In this document: positions 26,001-34,365 of the stretch, in pieces | Layout: each line of letters starts with the position of its first letter | Position numbering within the stretch: the stretch's first letter is position 1 | Assembly (NCBI GenBank): GCA_016218765.1 | Contig: JACRCZ010000112.1 | Span: forward strand, 1-42,150 | Direction: 5' to 3' | Length of the DNA: 42,150 bases | Source of the DNA: Deltaproteobacteria bacterium | GTDB lineage: Bacteria > Myxococcota_A > Polyangia > DRWM01 > JAAZOP01 | Program-made: the position numbers and the translations under genes | Notes under the pieces: generated by a model | Seen by the model: only the letters and a program-made list of their open reading frames with translations | Database searches by the model: none | What the model was told of the DNA's origin: nothing

Positions 26001-27379
26001 CTCCGTTCGCGGCAGTCGGCGTCGGAGAGGCCGTCGGCGAGGCAGCTTCCGGCGACTCGCGCGCCCGACGGATCCCGCACATGCAGCTCGGCCAGGGCGC
26101 GTTCCCGCAGCTCCCGTGGCGCGCCCGAGTCGCTGGACACCTCCAGCAGGGCCTCCCATTCCTCGGTGCCGAGCTCGACGAGCGTGCGCCGGGCGGCTCG
26201 GACGGCCCGTTCCCGCTCCGAGCCTTCGGGCGGCGGCCCGGCGAGCTCCCAGCCGCCGGCGAGAGGACCGGCGGGGCCTCCCGGCCAAGGTCCGACGTCG
26301 CCCGCCTCGCGCAGGACCCACGGGGCACGCGTCGCCGCGGGGAGCCGGGAGCCCAGGGCATCCCATTCCTCGGCCCGCCCCGCCCGGAGGGCGGCCAGCG
26401 CGGCGAGGACGGCCGCGGCGTCGCGGAGCTTCGGGTCGGCGGTCTCCGCCTCGAGCTCGCGTGCCGCCTCGTACGCGTCGCCGGGCAGCATTCTCAGGCA
26501 GTGGACCGCCAGCGCCAGGAGCGGCGCCTCCCGGCCGGGCAGCACGCGGTGCAGGAGCGTGAGCTGCGCCAGCCGGCGCTGCCACGTCCGCTCCGGTTCG
26601 GACACTCCGGCCAGGCCGATGTCCGGCGAGGCGTCGGGGTCCGCCGCCAGGGTCGTCACCGCCAGCGCGGTGAGGTGCCACGGGTCCAGCGCGAGCAGCG
26701 CCTGCGCGGTCGACGCGGCGTCGGCGAGATCGATCGCCTCGCGGAGGCGACGCTCGAGCACCTGGCGGCCCAGGTCGCCGAGCGCGACCAGCGTGGACGC
26801 GTCGAGCGGCGTCGCCCCTTCCGGCACGGCACCCGCCCGCTCGGCGCGCGCGCGGCCTGCGTCGTCCAGCGTTTCCCACACCGGCCCGGGCAGCGGCCCG
26901 CTCGTCCAGAGGCCCGCCATGGCCCGGGCGAGCTCCTCCGCCGGCAGCTCGCCCGAGCCGTCCCCCACGGCGAACAGGACCAGCGAGGCGTCGGCCAGGC
27001 GATCGCCCAGCTCGATCGCGGTTTGCTGCGCGTCGCGATAGGCGTCGCGCGCGGCTTCGGCGTCCGCGCCGCCGCTGCTGGCGGCGAGGTGCCGCCGCGC
27101 GACGGAGACCTCGCGCCGGGCCGCGACGGCCGCGAGGTCGTCGTTGCCCAACGCGAGCTGCCGTCGCGCGATGCGCTCCAGTCGTGCCAGTTCGCGCAGG
27201 GGATCCGGCTCCGCTTCGCGGTCGACCGCCCCCAGCGCGAGCAGCTCGGCGTGGACCTCGGGGTCGAGGGGTACCGCCTCCGTGCGCGGCGCCCAGCGCG
27301 GCGGCGCGCACGCCTCGAACGCCAGGAGAAGAAGGAAGCAGGACGACACCACGCGGGAAGAGCCGTTCGTGGGATTCAT
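20033..27379 (-). CDS. Giant (2448 aa) lipoprotein with C-terminal transglutaminase-like domain
   Basis: One uninterrupted frame. The signal ends in a lipobox-like FEAC (Cys24), so the protein is probably a lipoprotein. Residues about 50-1350 are Ala/Leu/Glu/Asp-rich and helical, with a look of TPR/HEAT-like repeats but no clean consensus. The middle part (about 1700-2200) is mixed alpha/beta, containing GEYVLFAGDRLVVFSNLETA, and loosely recalls the DUF3352 type. The end is a transglutaminase-like domain with Cys2361 (GDCSEHA), His2395 (APHAW) and Asp2410 (ETDPT), a complete protease/transglutaminase triad. ATG at 27379 is chosen over GTG at 27385 because GGAG (27385-27388) overlaps the latter. 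No homologue was recognised; a role as envelope-associated scaffold or processing enzyme is a guess. Confidence 0.8.
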   Translation of the reverse strand: MNPTNGSSRVVSSCFLLLLAFEACAPPRWAPRTEAVPLDPEVHAELLALGAVDREAEPDPLRELARLERIARRQLALGNDDLAAVAARREVSVARRHLAASSGGADAEAARDAYRDAQQTAIELGDRLADASLVLFAVGDGSGELPAEELARAMAGLWTSGPLPGPVWETLDDAGRARAERAGAVPEGATPLDASTLVALGDLGRQVLERRLREAIDLADAASTAQALLALDPWHLTALAVTTLAADPDASPDIGLAGVSEPERTWQRRLAQLTLLHRVLPGREAPLLALAVHCLRMLPGDAYEAARELEAETADPKLRDAAAVLAALAALRAGRAEEWDALGSRLPAATRAPWVLREAGDVGPWPGGPAGPLAGGWELAGPPPEGSERERAVRAARRTLVELGTEEWEALLEVSSDSGAPRELRERALAELHVRDPSGARVAGSCLADGLSDADCRERRDAWWAAMEGELITDEETGFAAQLERLPIAELSAYDAASAVGWVEDDDLPAAREWLERVAATRLGSTGPVAAARIRLALSAGDTDRARELLAADGDLLSPIERVVYGAWLADAASGIDVEPEAAGQADLIGGFASGGAGAGTWAREPATPGPGRLAWLAAVARTLGREDPSPAVPQLLELAREFTGEEAALLATHAGLLARTAGDEDALAEARAIAARAQPDGLGAWLLSVSPTDAAERRVVLGDLRADRAAGLLVAADEDADPARAAALLAATIGGDVGRSLVDLVGDGTLDRVAELRAAVQYEPLSRLDLPPAATARLADGIGAGAAWVADAAVRQVLAADDAGQAVELARRAAPHLLALLERGADPGSVATLAILAGDAAAEARAAGLVDPRAGPREPLSADHAAVLVAPVRDRVDDELAWAVVQAMEGGRTPTDDVLAAADALPPDDDAARLSCRLHALAERIDATFERCGALYERTGDPLAGMLLGWATATAGEVSAAAHGVDVDELFAHLEASAPTALLAPTARNHSVVLQNRGRIENAAYAELVAQAAGLTANELYAGSEGQARWLGPLARYLAGGDSTFGALVNRALFALADGSVRAAGIYLAQAASLGGEGVSIAERELGQTVQDVSDCALSDVDAGRLDRAAVADWEALRSAGFAGPGAEAFAEAHPDTCAVRFAALSRAFSASRFDDALAILEDLPDDELHPTLLAIGRLTFALHGRSAELDGFAARARERYPDDPRLRLDAPLPDVLASPDAFAAAAAEADAATAALQPGFWNQVSLGAEVALPAGAELLARGLGARFGGLGFFTTSEPRTTSCAGEECVDQVFPRWASGGLTRVWSGPVRLPAGLAHRVLLRLDGQALLVTTLPLGSRIYALVALGSLDAVAANSPLLRLVERSFRPLDVVRGAHATMALRNLLDAEPPWDVRLAADDAFARDGGGDCPAAELLEAQSDDRARLGLLLTSYLTTADGDARLRILRCAEGLGPERAVLGVAALGDLDARARDLGAGLAAADDERATEAARALLRGGSGPALAGREHMATTDPPLGMVHTLLGLPGDARSRLAAELFASDRPEERLLAVAAEAFRPGLLSRDELRRAVREGTVVQARQILELLDPFEPGDLAALRDRLDRLPAPASDEERWLTLSLVEAVAGVLDRRDDRRLRRIAGLPGIAGACEARSPSCWLALRVDSELDRRRLARGRGEPEDAADARNVEWLRGRKAVANEADAAPGIVARLGTEPLPRSLPGRRWTYVRIPQPDLFIETMLALYERLEAPTAAGTALVRLAFALLAKEYGADDLGPDGGIDLAQPAECATADAWPSGWVCTVGVRDRDRVRSTLAPRGPEENHAAALALGVGRLAVILPIGAGTIPMVLTRLLREPRAGEEPPELQDGGLAVSESACTPTEVGGVTLERCGTVRVRERGPATVSGEYVLFAGDRLVVFSNLETARAVLLSGGEPDGTLAEDGRFAALAADWSPAGAALQLARVGSRGGDDLIPLSVGDLEADAPVDDRGMVVGIRIPAGDGLADAGSLPALLPPDAPAAFALGLDDADRRVARRELDEAAEDRPLEVAERLIDAAGAGAFAWLPDDAPRGWQRWVGAFRLTEHLEAALAGTALEPPPDGELECTPAVCFARDGSPLVVGADEFVVREALARTDGPGAAEYEATGFGRLDGARVGAAFSAAAGALAADDQRRLPVEMFAVLLESMGDISFDAHTREDGALLELDARFRPRLADVAFDVRLVDNLLGSGRNALPLPHAATAADRAGAVRYVLRVDDAADVAARAFPDARRTTARPIAADRLEIVVRPESSEEEPLSASERQRLTSGDAELGLSAPEIAAKAAELRAGAADDAAVATAIVEWVHRNVAYELTAEELDAPSVLARHRGDCSEHARLAVALLRAAGLPAELRSGLVLSGSELAPHAWAAWHDGRRWRETDPTTGAASVDARYLPASMFALLALLSLQDVAVEEFGPAP

Positions 27380-27603
27380 GTGCACTCCGGAGCCACTTCA
27401 CCACCTCCCCGCGCCCCGCGCAAGCCCGCCCGGGGTCGCACGCGCCCGGCCCGTACTCGAACGTTCCGCGGCGTCCTCCGGTCGGGGGCGGGGCGGCGGA
27501 TGTGGATGCGGACGCGGCGCGCCGGGGTGCCGGCCGGGCGCCGTGGGGGTACGCTTCCCGCGGACGGTCGGGAAGCGGGACGGCGGGTCGGGAGGGACCG
27601 ACG

Positions 27604-28851
<1,248 letters not shown>

Positions 28852-28866
28852 ACGGCTCTTCCCGCT

Positions 28867-28884
28867 GCCCCGGCGCGGCGGGGC
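28867..28884. terminator. Hairpin between convergent MopE-like and kinase genes
   Basis: GCCCCG and CGGGGC pair over six bases around a 6-base loop, in the 39-bp gap between two convergent stop codons. There is no T-run, so it is a candidate bidirectional terminator only. Confidence 0.4.
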
Positions 28885-28890
28885 GGTGCG

Positions 28891-30279
28891 TCACACGAAT
28901 TGCAGGACGCCGAGCGTCACGGCGGAGCCGAGCACGGCGACGGTGCCGAGCAGGAACGCGAAGGGATGGCGATCGATGAGGCGCGTCCAGGCCGTGCTGG
29001 TACGCTTGGCGAAGGTGATGGGACACTGGATCGGGATGTCCCCCTCGGCGCGGCGGTCGAGGCGGTCGATCATCGCTTGGACAGACGGGTAGCGCCGGTC
29101 GGGGTCCTTCTCCAGGCCCTGCTTCAGATACCAGCGCAGATCCATCGGCACGGTGGGCTGGCCGGGCGCGTCGGGCACGCCCAGCAGCGAGATCTGCCGC
29201 TCCTTGACCCCCGCCAGCACCTCGTCCAGCGTCCGGCATCCGTCCAGGTAGTGGCGCAGGAAGAGGAATTCGTAGAGCAGCGCGGCGAGCGAGTACACGT
29301 CGCTGCGCTCGTCGACCGGCTCGCCGCACGCCTGTTCCGGCGACATGTAGAGCGGGGTGCCGATCAGGGCTCCGAGCTGCGTGCGCAGGGCGTGGGAGGG
29401 TTCGCCGCACGTGCCCGCGGACGTCTCGCGCACCGCGTCATCGATGCTCGGGCCTTCCTCGCGGATCGGTTTCGCGATGCCCCAGTCCATGAGCAGCACT
29501 TCGCCGAACTTCCCGACCATGACGTTGGCGGGCTTGATGTCGCGGTGCACGATGCCGCGCGCGTGCGCGAACGCGACCGCCTCGAGCAGTCCGCGGAAGA
29601 TCTGCACGCGGCGCTCGAAGGGGTACAGCCGATGCGCCTCTCGATCGCCCCGGCGCAGCTTCTCGATGAGCGACTCGATCGTCTCGCCGTCCACGAGCTT
29701 CATCACGAAGTAGTAGTCGCCGCGTTCGTCGATGCCCACGTCGTGGATCGGGATGATGTTGGGATGCTCCAGCCGCCCGATGATGCGGATCTCCTCGACG
29801 AACCGCACCAGCGCCTCGGGAGACATGACCTCGCCCCGGATCTTCTTCAGCGCGACCTGGCGGCCGATGTCGTTGTCCGCCGCGGCCAGCACCTCGCCCG
29901 CGCCGCCCTCCCCGAGCGTCCGCAGCACCTCGAAGCGGCGCCGGCGGTCCTGCACCAGCTCCGGGCGGTCGCCGACGAGCTGGACGCGGGGCAGAATCGT
30001 GGTCCGCGCGCCGACGGCCGTGTCGCCCGGCGGCACCGAGACGCCGGGCGGGGGGAGCGGGGCGGTGGTGAACGGTGCGGCGGACGCCGGGAGCGTCTGT
30101 CCTTCGCGGGGCGGGTCGATGACGGTCGCCGCCTCCTCGGTCGCGGGGGCAGCACTGGACGTCGGCCGGGCCATCGGGGTGGTCGCGGCCATCGTCGCAC
30201 CGGTGGCCAGCTCCGGCGGCGGGGCCGGGGGCCGGGGCGGAGCGGGGCGACCCGGGAACGGCGACTTGGCTGCGTTCAT
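28891..30279 (-). CDS. Membrane-anchored Ser/Thr protein kinase (Hanks type)
   Basis: A 462-residue kinase. Residues 1-110 are a Pro/Ala/Thr-rich low-complexity arm, possibly a phosphorylation region. The kinase domain spans about 115-410: glycine loop GEGGAGEV (123-130), ALKK lysine (145), Glu163, catalytic HRDIKPANV with Asp247, DWG (265-267) in place of DFG, and SPE (313-315) in place of APE. The activation segment is long (about 45 residues) with Ser/Thr and a cysteine. One C-terminal hydrophobic helix (438-460) ends the protein, so the catalytic part should face the cytoplasm with almost nothing outside. GGGAGGAGATGCG precedes the ATG at 30279. No partner phosphatase is adjacent. Confidence 0.92.
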   Translation of the reverse strand: MNAAKSPFPGRPAPPRPPAPPPELATGATMAATTPMARPTSSAAPATEEAATVIDPPREGQTLPASAAPFTTAPLPPPGVSVPPGDTAVGARTTILPRVQLVGDRPELVQDRRRRFEVLRTLGEGGAGEVLAAADNDIGRQVALKKIRGEVMSPEALVRFVEEIRIIGRLEHPNIIPIHDVGIDERGDYYFVMKLVDGETIESLIEKLRRGDREAHRLYPFERRVQIFRGLLEAVAFAHARGIVHRDIKPANVMVGKFGEVLLMDWGIAKPIREEGPSIDDAVRETSAGTCGEPSHALRTQLGALIGTPLYMSPEQACGEPVDERSDVYSLAALLYEFLFLRHYLDGCRTLDEVLAGVKERQISLLGVPDAPGQPTVPMDLRWYLKQGLEKDPDRRYPSVQAMIDRLDRRAEGDIPIQCPITFAKRTSTAWTRLIDRHPFAFLLGTVAVLGSAVTLGVLQFV

Positions 30280-30518
30280 CGCATCTCCTCCCGCGGCGGC
30301 GGGCCGCGGCGAACCCAGAGTACCGCAGCGCGCGCCCCTGGCAAGGCCCCGCGCCACTCCGGCGAGCGGATGTGCAGCGGTGTTCATGCCCGTTGGTCGA
30401 GCGGCGCGCCGTGGCGTTACGGGCCGGCCGGCGGATTGTCGGGGTGGTCGATGTGGACACGACGGTCCCGCGTGCTCATCATTCCCGGCGGGGGCTCACG
30501 GGCCCGCGGGAGGACGAG

Positions 30519-31592
30519 ATGAGCGCATCAGGGCATGGACCGATCGGGACGGGATTGCCGGCGGACGGGGAGCCGTTCCTGGAGGCGCTGCGCGGGATGG
30601 CGCGCGGCTTCATGGAGAGTCGCGCGTTCCTGACCGCGCTGGAGCTGGACGTCTTCACGGGCGTCGGCCGGGGCGGCACCGCGGCCGAGGTCGCGCAGCG
30701 CATCGGCACCGACGCGCGGGGCACCGCGGCCCTGCTGCATCATCTCGCCGCGGCGGGCCTCCTGGCCAAGGAGGGCGGCATCTTCCGCAGCATTCCGGCC
30801 GCGCGCCGGTACCTGGATCGCGGTTCGCCCGAGTGCGTCCGCGACGGCTTCCTGCACAGCCTCCACCTGTGGGACCGCTGGTCCGGCCTGACCGGATCGG
30901 TCCGCAACGGGCTGCCGGCCCCGCGCGACGGGAAGTGCGGTCCCGCGGAGTCGACCGAGACGTTCATCGCCGCGATGCACCAGAACGCCTCGGCACGCGC
31001 TCCGCATCTCGTGCACGGCGTCGGCACGGGCGGCGTGCGCCGGATGCTCGACGTCGGCGGCGGTTCCGGCGCCTACTCCATCGCGTTCGCCAAGGACAAT
31101 CCTGTGCTGCGTGCCGAGGTGCTGGACCGCGAGGACGTGGTGCCGATCGCGGCGCGGCACGCCGCCGAGGCCGGGGTCGCCGACCGCGTGACGACGCGGG
31201 TGGGCGACATGTGCGCCGACACGTTCGGCTTCGGCTACGACCTCATCCTGCTCTCGGCCGTCTGCCACATGTTCGGTCCCGACGACAACGCGGACATCGT
31301 GCGGCGCGCCGCCACCGCGCTGGCCCCCGGCGGGAGGCTCGTCGTGCACGACTTCGTGCTGGACGCCGACATGGCCGGTCCGCGCCCGGCGACGCTCTTC
31401 GTGCTCAACATGCTGGTGAACACCGAGCGCGGCGGGAACTACTCGGCCGAGCAGTACGCGGCATGGATGACCGCCGCCGGCCTCGTCGATGTGGCCCACG
31501 ACCCGCTGCCCGGACCGATGTCCATCGTCGTCGGCCGCCGGCTGCAGCACGGCGAGACGCGGCGGTCGAGCCCGCCGCCAAGCGCCTCGTAG
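30519..31592 (+). CDS. SAM-dependent O-methyltransferase
   Basis: A 357-residue class I methyltransferase of the plant-OMT/acetylserotonin O-methyltransferase type. The N-terminal ~100 residues form a winged-helix dimerisation domain (ELDVFTGV, TAAEVAQRIG, LLHHLAAAGLL). The SAM-binding glycine motif is MLDVGGGSGAYS (near residue 176), and the later LSAVCHMFGPDDN and ALAPGGRLVVHDFVL blocks fit motifs for the substrate pocket and post-II region. Bacterial relatives methylate hydroxyls of polyketides, carotenoids or other small molecules; the substrate is unknown and no biosynthetic cluster surrounds it. GGGAGGACGAG precedes ATG at 30519. It converges on the esterase gene. Confidence 0.85.
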   Translation: MSASGHGPIGTGLPADGEPFLEALRGMARGFMESRAFLTALELDVFTGVGRGGTAAEVAQRIGTDARGTAALLHHLAAAGLLAKEGGIFRSIPAARRYLDRGSPECVRDGFLHSLHLWDRWSGLTGSVRNGLPAPRDGKCGPAESTETFIAAMHQNASARAPHLVHGVGTGGVRRMLDVGGGSGAYSIAFAKDNPVLRAEVLDREDVVPIAARHAAEAGVADRVTTRVGDMCADTFGFGYDLILLSAVCHMFGPDDNADIVRRAATALAPGGRLVVHDFVLDADMAGPRPATLFVLNMLVNTERGGNYSAEQYAAWMTAAGLVDVAHDPLPGPMSIVVGRRLQHGETRRSSPPPSAS

Positions 31593-31613
31593 CTGGTGGC
31601 TGGTCGCTGGTGG
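31593..31613 (+). repeat. Three tandem 7-bp units CTGGTGG
   Basis: CTGGTGG, CTGGTCG, CTGGTGG directly after the methyltransferase stop, in the 46-bp gap between convergent genes. Confidence 0.6.
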
Positions 31614-31638
31614 TCCGGCCCGGCTCCCGGCGCGCGCG

Positions 31639-32856
31639 CTACATGCACTCGCCCAGGATCCCGCCCTCGCAGCTTCCGACGCGGATGGCGGCGCTTCCCG
31701 CGCCGAGGCCGCACCACTCGGGCGCTCCCGCGGGGAGGCCCGTGACCTGGTAGGGCGACTCGCCGTCGCGCAGCCAGTAGGGATGGTCGAAGGCGAAGCG
31801 CCAGAGGAAGGCGTAGGTGGACTCGCCCGGCGGCGGCACGAACGGCGGCACGGCGTGGGAGCAGTTGTGGACGCATTCGACGAGGAAGTGGCCGCCGGCG
31901 ACGAGCCCATCCTCCAGGTGGCGGGAGGTGGACTGGAATTCGAGACCGCAGAAATCGGTCGGTCCGCCCCACAGGACCAGCGCCGGCAGGTGGTGCCCGG
32001 CCGGGACCCAGCCGCGCACGGGATTGAGCCAATCCCCGTCCTGGCCGACGCCGCCCGAGAGCACCAGGAAGCTGGCGAGGATGCGCGAGCGTCGTTGCGC
32101 GAGTTGCGGGACCCAGAGGCCGCCGGCGCTGACGCCGACCGTGCTCACGCAATTGCGATTGACCGCGAACTGTTCGGCCACGCAGGCGAGCATGTCGTCG
32201 AAGAAGCGCACTTCCTCGTTGACCCGTCCCTCCACGTCCCACAGACCGAACGGCCACTTCATCGGCAGATCGCCCTTGGCCTCGGGGACCACCGCCAGGA
32301 AGCGCTGCGCGTCGGCCGCCACCTGCACCTCGCCCGTCTCCACGAAGTTCGCGGCCTCGCCTCCCAGCCAGTGCCAGAGGACGATGACGGGGAACGACTC
32401 GGCAGAGACGGGAGCCGCGGGGACGACGAGCAGGAACTCGCGAGCGGCCCCGGTGCTGGTGATGGTGTTGCGACCGGGCACGAGCGTCGGGCATTCGAGG
32501 GCGTAGCTGGGCAGCGGGTCCGGCAACTCGGCCCCGGGGGGCGGCTCGTCGGCGCAGGTCACGACTCGCGGCGCGACGTCCTCGACGTCGGCCTCGGCCG
32601 CGTCGTCACCGCCGGATACGTCGGCTTCCTCCGGCACGTCCTCGGTGACATCGTGGGCCTCTGCGGTCTCGCCCGCGTCGTCGACCGCCTCGTGCCGATC
32701 GGCCGCGTCCGCATCGACCGCCTCGGCCGCGATGTCCTCCTCGATCGCTTCCGCCGCGATCTCGGCGTCCGCCGCCGTCGAATCGCCGCAGGCCGCGAGC
32801 CCCGTACTGCAGACGAGCAAGACCGGCGGGATCGACCGTCGAACCAGGGAAGTCAT
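31639..32856 (-). CDS. Esterase/polyhydroxybutyrate depolymerase-like lipoprotein
   Basis: A 405-residue exported alpha/beta hydrolase. Lipobox LAAC (Cys23), then an acidic Ala/Glu/Asp/Val linker of about 70 residues that should hold the enzyme off the membrane. The hydrolase part has HWLGG (oxyanion region, about 162-166), the nucleophile elbow GVSAGG (Ser243), a candidate Asp in GGPTDFCG, and a His-bearing C-terminal segment (VECVHNCSHAVP). This is the layout of LpqC/feruloyl esterase/PHB depolymerase proteins. Several paired cysteines imply an oxidising location. The substrate is not known. GGAGGGGCACGAGG stands before ATG at 32856. Confidence 0.78.
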   Translation of the reverse strand: MTSLVRRSIPPVLLVCSTGLAACGDSTAADAEIAAEAIEEDIAAEAVDADAADRHEAVDDAGETAEAHDVTEDVPEEADVSGGDDAAEADVEDVAPRVVTCADEPPPGAELPDPLPSYALECPTLVPGRNTITSTGAAREFLLVVPAAPVSAESFPVIVLWHWLGGEAANFVETGEVQVAADAQRFLAVVPEAKGDLPMKWPFGLWDVEGRVNEEVRFFDDMLACVAEQFAVNRNCVSTVGVSAGGLWVPQLAQRRSRILASFLVLSGGVGQDGDWLNPVRGWVPAGHHLPALVLWGGPTDFCGLEFQSTSRHLEDGLVAGGHFLVECVHNCSHAVPPFVPPPGESTYAFLWRFAFDHPYWLRDGESPYQVTGLPAGAPEWCGLGAGSAAIRVGSCEGGILGECM

Positions 32857-32990
32857 CCTCGTGCCCCTCCCTTCTCTCACACCAAGGGTACGCCTTCGCA
32901 GGAAACGCGCAATCCACGACGTGCGGGCGCCCCCGTTTGTCACTGCTCCCTGCATGTCTTGCGTTCTTCGTCGAGCCGCGCCGCCGCGGC

Positions 32991-34070
32991 TCACCCGTAC
33001 TTGTGGTACGCGGCGCACGCGCCCTCGGACGAAACCATGCAGGGCCCGACGGGCGCCGCGGGCGTACAGGCGCGCCCGAACAGCGGGCACTCGGGGGGGA
33101 CGAGCACGCCGCGCATCACGAGGCCGCAGGAGCAGCCTTCGGGGAGGTCGTCGGGCGCGGGTGGGGGCAGGCCGAACCTGCGGCGGGCGTCGAGGGCGGC
33201 CCAGGCGTCGCGCACGCGAAGGCCGGTGCGGGGGATGACGCCGATCCCGCGCCAGGCCGCGTCGTCGACCTCGAAGATCTCGTCCAGGAGCGCCAGGGCC
33301 GCGGGATTCCCGTCCTCGCGCACGGCGCGGGCGTAGCCGTTCACGACCTCGTGCCGCCCGTCGCGGACCTGCTCGACGATCCCGGCGACGCCTTCCAGGA
33401 TGTCGAGCGGATCGAAGCCGGCGACGACGCAGGGGACCTTCGCGGCTGCCGCGACCGGGGCGTAGGCGCGGGTGCCGATGATCGCCGAGACGTGGCCGGG
33501 GCAGAGGAAGCCCTCGATGCGCACGTCCGGTGCCGCACAGAGCGCGGTCATCGCGGGCGGGACGAGCTTGAACGAGGGCAGCACGGAGAAGTTCGCCGCG
33601 CCGCGGTCGCGCGCCGATTTCATCGCCGCCGCGATCGTCGGGCTCGTGGTCTCGAATCCCACCCCCGCGAACACGATCTCCGATCCGGGCTCGGCGCACG
33701 CCAGCTCGACGGCGTCGAGCGCGGAGTAGACGACGCGGACGCGCGCGCCGGTGGCACGGGCAGCGTCGAGCGTTTCGCGTCGGGCGCCGGGGACGCGCAG
33801 CATGTCGCCGAACGTGGCGAGGACGGTCGCCGGGCGCCGGGCGAGGTCGATGGCCTGGTCGATGTCGGAGCCGGGGGTGACGCAGACCGGGCAGCCCGGG
33901 CCGGAGAGCAGGCGCAGGTCGGAGGGGAAGAGCGAGCGCAGTCCGTGGCGGCCGATGGCCATGGTGTGGGTGCCGCAGACTTCCATGATCCGCAGCGGGC
34001 GCGCGACGGCCTCGCGGATGCGTGCCACCGCAGAATCGACCCGCGCGCGCGCCGGACCCGCGCCGGTCAC
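32991..34070 (-). CDS. hypD: Hydrogenase maturation factor HypD
   Basis: This 359-residue protein matches HypD, the [4Fe-4S] scaffold on which, with HypC, the Fe(CN)2CO group of NiFe hydrogenases is built. Characteristic segments are present: MEVCGTHT, GPGCPVCV, ATFGDMLRVPG, GFETTSP, FLCPGHVS, and C-terminal cysteines in GCSCG and PLFGRACTP. GTG at 34070 overlaps the hypC stop as GTGA, so the pair is translationally coupled. No hypA, hypB, hypE, hypF or hydrogenase subunit gene is in the window; these may lie elsewhere in the genome. The gene ends 134 bp upstream of the divergent-side esterase start with nothing visible between. Confidence 0.95.
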   Translation of the reverse strand: MTGAGPARARVDSAVARIREAVARPLRIMEVCGTHTMAIGRHGLRSLFPSDLRLLSGPGCPVCVTPGSDIDQAIDLARRPATVLATFGDMLRVPGARRETLDAARATGARVRVVYSALDAVELACAEPGSEIVFAGVGFETTSPTIAAAMKSARDRGAANFSVLPSFKLVPPAMTALCAAPDVRIEGFLCPGHVSAIIGTRAYAPVAAAAKVPCVVAGFDPLDILEGVAGIVEQVRDGRHEVVNGYARAVREDGNPAALALLDEIFEVDDAAWRGIGVIPRTGLRVRDAWAALDARRRFGLPPPAPDDLPEGCSCGLVMRGVLVPPECPLFGRACTPAAPVGPCMVSSEGACAAYHKYG

Positions 34071-34306
34071 GGCGCTCCCGTCGCGCCGGGCTCGTCGGCG
34101 AGCAGCTCCTCGAAGAGCCGCAGGCTCTCCAGCGCCTCCGCCTCGTCCAGCGTCTGGATCGCGTAGCCGGCGTGCACGAGCACCCAGTCGCCGGCGCGCG
34201 CGCCCGGCACGAGCATGAGTCCGACGCGCCGCTCGGCCCCCCCGAACTCCGCGAACCCGACGTCCCCTTCGATCCGCACCAGCCTGCCCGGAATCGCCAG
34301 GCACAT
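34067..34306 (-). CDS. hypC: Hydrogenase maturation chaperone HypC
   Basis: A 79-residue HypC/HupF protein. It begins MCLAIPG: the cysteine directly after the initiator Met is the essential residue that binds the iron centre and HypD, which fixes the start at ATG 34306 rather than the in-frame ATG at 34315. The rest (VGLMLVPGARAGDWVLVHAG and IQTLDEAEA) fits the family. A GGAGG lies about ten bases upstream. The gene sits just after a stable UUCG-type hairpin. HypC hands the assembled Fe group to the hydrogenase large subunit. Confidence 0.95.
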   Translation of the reverse strand: MCLAIPGRLVRIEGDVGFAEFGGAERRVGLMLVPGARAGDWVLVHAGYAIQTLDEAEALESLRLFEELLADEPGATGAP

Positions 34307-34321
34307 TCGACGCATCCTCCG

Positions 34322-34341
34322 CTCCCCCCGAAGGGGTGGAG
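34322..34341 (-). terminator. cUUCGg-loop hairpin between barrel gene and hypC
   Basis: On the minus strand CTCCACCCC and GGGGGGAG pair around TTC, giving a C(UUCG)G tetraloop, one of the most stable RNA loops, with one mismatch in the stem. It lies 25 bp after the barrel-protein stop and just before the hypC ribosome site. There is no T-run; it may be a terminator or a 5' structure of hypC mRNA. Confidence 0.45.
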
Positions 34342-34365
34342 GGTAGTACAGATGTCGACTGCCGC

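Noticed and set aside
23181..27404. 1407-residue minus-strand frame overlapping the giant lipoprotein gene
   Set aside because: Arg/Gly-rich shifted reading of the same DNA; it has no signal or domain, while the chosen frame has both.
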